From: an uncultured Lutimaribacter sp. | GTDB taxonomy: Bacteria > Pseudomonadota > Alphaproteobacteria > Rhodobacterales > Rhodobacteraceae | DNA length: 64,000 nt | Assembly (NCBI GenBank): GCA_913061505.1 | Contig: CAJXSO010000005.1 | Coordinates: forward strand, 34,575 to 98,574 | Direction: 5' to 3' | In this document: positions 63,073 to 64,000 of the stretch, one piece after another | Layout: every line of letters begins with the position of its first letter | Numbering within the stretch: the stretch's first letter is position 1 | Notes under the pieces: generated by a model | The model's database searches: none | Told to the model about the DNA's origin: nothing | Seen by the model: the letters and a program-made list of their open reading frames with translations, nothing else | Translations under genes and position numbers: made by a program

Positions 63073-63288
63073 TTACGCCTTGTCCTTCTCGGTTTCGGGC
63101 GTCACGTCTTTGGCTTGGGTGGCGGTCTGGTCGGCGATTTCTTCGCTGCCGTCTTTCACGCCTTTTTTGAACGCGGTGATGCCTTTGCCAACCTCGCCCA
63201 TAAGCGAGCTGATCTTGCCGCGGCCAAACAGCACCAGCACCACGACGGCAATCAACAGAAGGCCGGGAAGGCCGATATTGTTAAGCAT
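63073..63288 (-). CDS. tatA: Twin-arginine translocase subunit TatA
   Basis: 71 residues: [26 protein letters not shown] is the anchor with the FGRGKI hinge, then [19 protein letters not shown] forms the amphipathic helix; the tail is acidic and basic. It polymerises to form the Tat passage. First gene of tatABC-DUF815; GGGAGAG precedes its ATG on the minus strand. The 206-base gap beyond it (63289-63494) contains a GCCGGC / GCCGGC hairpin (63453-63468) and the divergent start of a transporter gene. Confidence 0.95.
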   Translation of the reverse strand: MLNNIGLPGLLLIAVVVLVLFGRGKISSLMGEVGKGITAFKKGVKDGSEEIADQTATQAKDVTPETEKDKA

Positions 63289-63494
63289 TGTATCTCTCCC
63301 TTTGTCAGGGCCCGTAAGAACCCCGTCACTGTCAGACTAGTTATCTAATGGTCTCGCCCGGCACATGGAAGCACCAAAGCGCCGCGATGTCGAAATTTGT
63401 GTGCGAAAGCGGCTTGAAACGGGCAAGTTTCTGCCTGAAAGGGCTATGAATGGCCGGCCTCTGCCGGCGGTTTGGGCAAAAGGATGGGTTGGCC

Positions 63495-64000
63495 GTGGCG
63501 CAAAAACAGGCATTGGGGGTGGCTGCGGTGATTTTGGCGGCCATGCTTTGGGGCACCACCGGCACCACCGCTGCCCTGCTGCCCCCCACGCGCGAGCCTT
63601 TGGTGGTGGGGGCCTTGCGTTTGGCCTTTGGGGCGCTGGCGCTGGTGGTTTTGGCGCAGGCCCAGCCGCGCATGCGCGCGGGCCTTGGCGCCCTGCCTTG
63701 GGGGGGTATCACCTTTGCCGGCACATGCATTGCGGGCTATAACCTGTTGTTTTTTTGGGCCGTTAGCCTGGCGGGCGTGGGGGTTGGCACAGCCATTACG
63801 ATTGGCAGTGCGCCGATTTGGGCCACAGCCTTTGAGGTGCTGCGCACCCGCCGTTTGCCCACGCGCTGGCTGGCCTTGGGCCAGCTCTGCGCCATAAGCG
63901 GCGTGTGTCTTTTGGCATGGGCCGGTGGCAGCACTGGTGGCAGCACAGGCGGCAGCACTGGTGGCGGCGGGCCATCGGTTTGGGCGGGCGTGGCGCTATC
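63495..64000 (+). CDS. DMT-superfamily (EamA) transporter, cut by the window end
   Basis: A GTG at 63495 with AAAGGA about 10 bases upstream starts a hydrophobic frame that runs off the window: ALGVAAVILAAMLWGTTGTT, VVGALRLAFGALALVVLAQ, GGITFAGTCIAGYNLLFFWA and VGVGTAITIGSAPIWATAF are successive helices of an EamA domain. A loop contains GGSTGGSTGGSTGGGG, coded by a 12-base tandem repeat (63924-63965). The second half lies beyond the window. A TTG at 63489 is an alternative start. Confidence 0.82.
   Translation, partial: MAQKQALGVAAVILAAMLWGTTGTTAALLPPTREPLVVGALRLAFGALALVVLAQAQPRMRAGLGALPWGGITFAGTCIAGYNLLFFWAVSLAGVGVGTAITIGSAPIWATAFEVLRTRRLPTRWLALGQLCAISGVCLLAWAGGSTGGSTGGSTGGGGPSVWAGVAL
63924..63965 (+). 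repeat. 12-base tandem repeat in a transporter loop
   Basis: GGTGGCAGCACT occurs about 3.5 times with two substitutions and encodes G-G-S-T repeats in a loop between membrane spans. Slippage would add or remove four residues without breaking the frame. Confidence 0.85.

Overview
The window is a GC-rich, gene-dense stretch of an alphaproteobacterial chromosome, most likely a member of the Rhodobacterales (Roseobacter/Rhodobacter group). Pointers to this are glyQ and glyS separated by a small membrane-anchored gene, hflK-hflC followed by a DUF2065 protein, a Hint-domain protein, a DctPQM-type TRAP transporter, a PutA lacking an N-terminal DNA-binding domain next to a divergent Lrp-type regulator, tatABC coupled to a DUF815 ATPase, a consensus-like CtrA site (TTAA-N7-TTAA), and a dispersed intergenic element ending in a GAGTATTT-type box plus GCAAGATGAAG. 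I saw no rRNA, tRNA, CRISPR array, insertion sequence or prophage. Apart from the capsule genes the content is mostly chromosomal housekeeping.

Layout. 1-4.8 kb: a minus-strand capsule cluster (kpsS, a lipoprotein polysaccharide export channel, kpsC). 5-11.3 kb: metabolic genes (ribE, sdaA with a glutathione transferase, rpiA, a fatty acid desaturase, glutathione reductase). 11.4-15.6 kb: hflK-hflC-DUF2065, convergent with a SPOR/peptidoglycan-binding protein whose trypsin-like domain has lost all three catalytic residues. 15.7-22 kb: glyQ, a small membrane-anchored gene, glyS, and a PPDK-like protein whose ATP-grasp half looks degenerate. 22-25.7 kb: a cell-wall hydrolase, folB with a long C-terminal extension, folP and a DMT transporter. 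25.8-29.1 kb: ilvC divergent from two translationally coupled Lrp/AsnC genes and a class V aminotransferase. 29.2-34.2 kb: UbiH-type hydroxylase, small membrane protein, pyrimidine 5'-nucleotidase, GntR regulator and a GT2 glycosyltransferase with a CtrA box in its promoter region. 34.3-37 kb: carA, yqeY-like gene, xth.

37-38.9 kb holds the least familiar part: a 65-residue peptide with two copies of a ML-x-GQA-x-G-x-YIAGL unit, 10 bases ahead of a 366-residue protein I do not recognise, then a 104-residue orphan. 39.1-48.3 kb is one tightly overlapping chemotaxis operon (STAS, cheY, cheA, cheW, mcp, cheW, cheR, cheB and a 587-residue coiled-coil protein). The last protein has a CheZ-like D-S-T-R-Q motif and a CheZ-like acidic/aromatic C-terminus, so it may be the missing CheY-P phosphatase.

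48.4-57.5 kb covers amino-acid and solute catabolism: a PLP decarboxylase, a putative PutR, putA, and the TRAP transporter. 57.5-64 kb carries a Hint-domain protein, an atypical SDR with S-x-x-x-R in place of Y-x-x-x-K, an orphan ABC ATPase behind an inverted repeat, the DUF815-tatCBA block, and the start of a second DMT transporter cut by the window end. Convergent genes repeatedly share overlapping stop codons in a CTAG tetranucleotide. All calls come from reading the sequence; no homology search was run.
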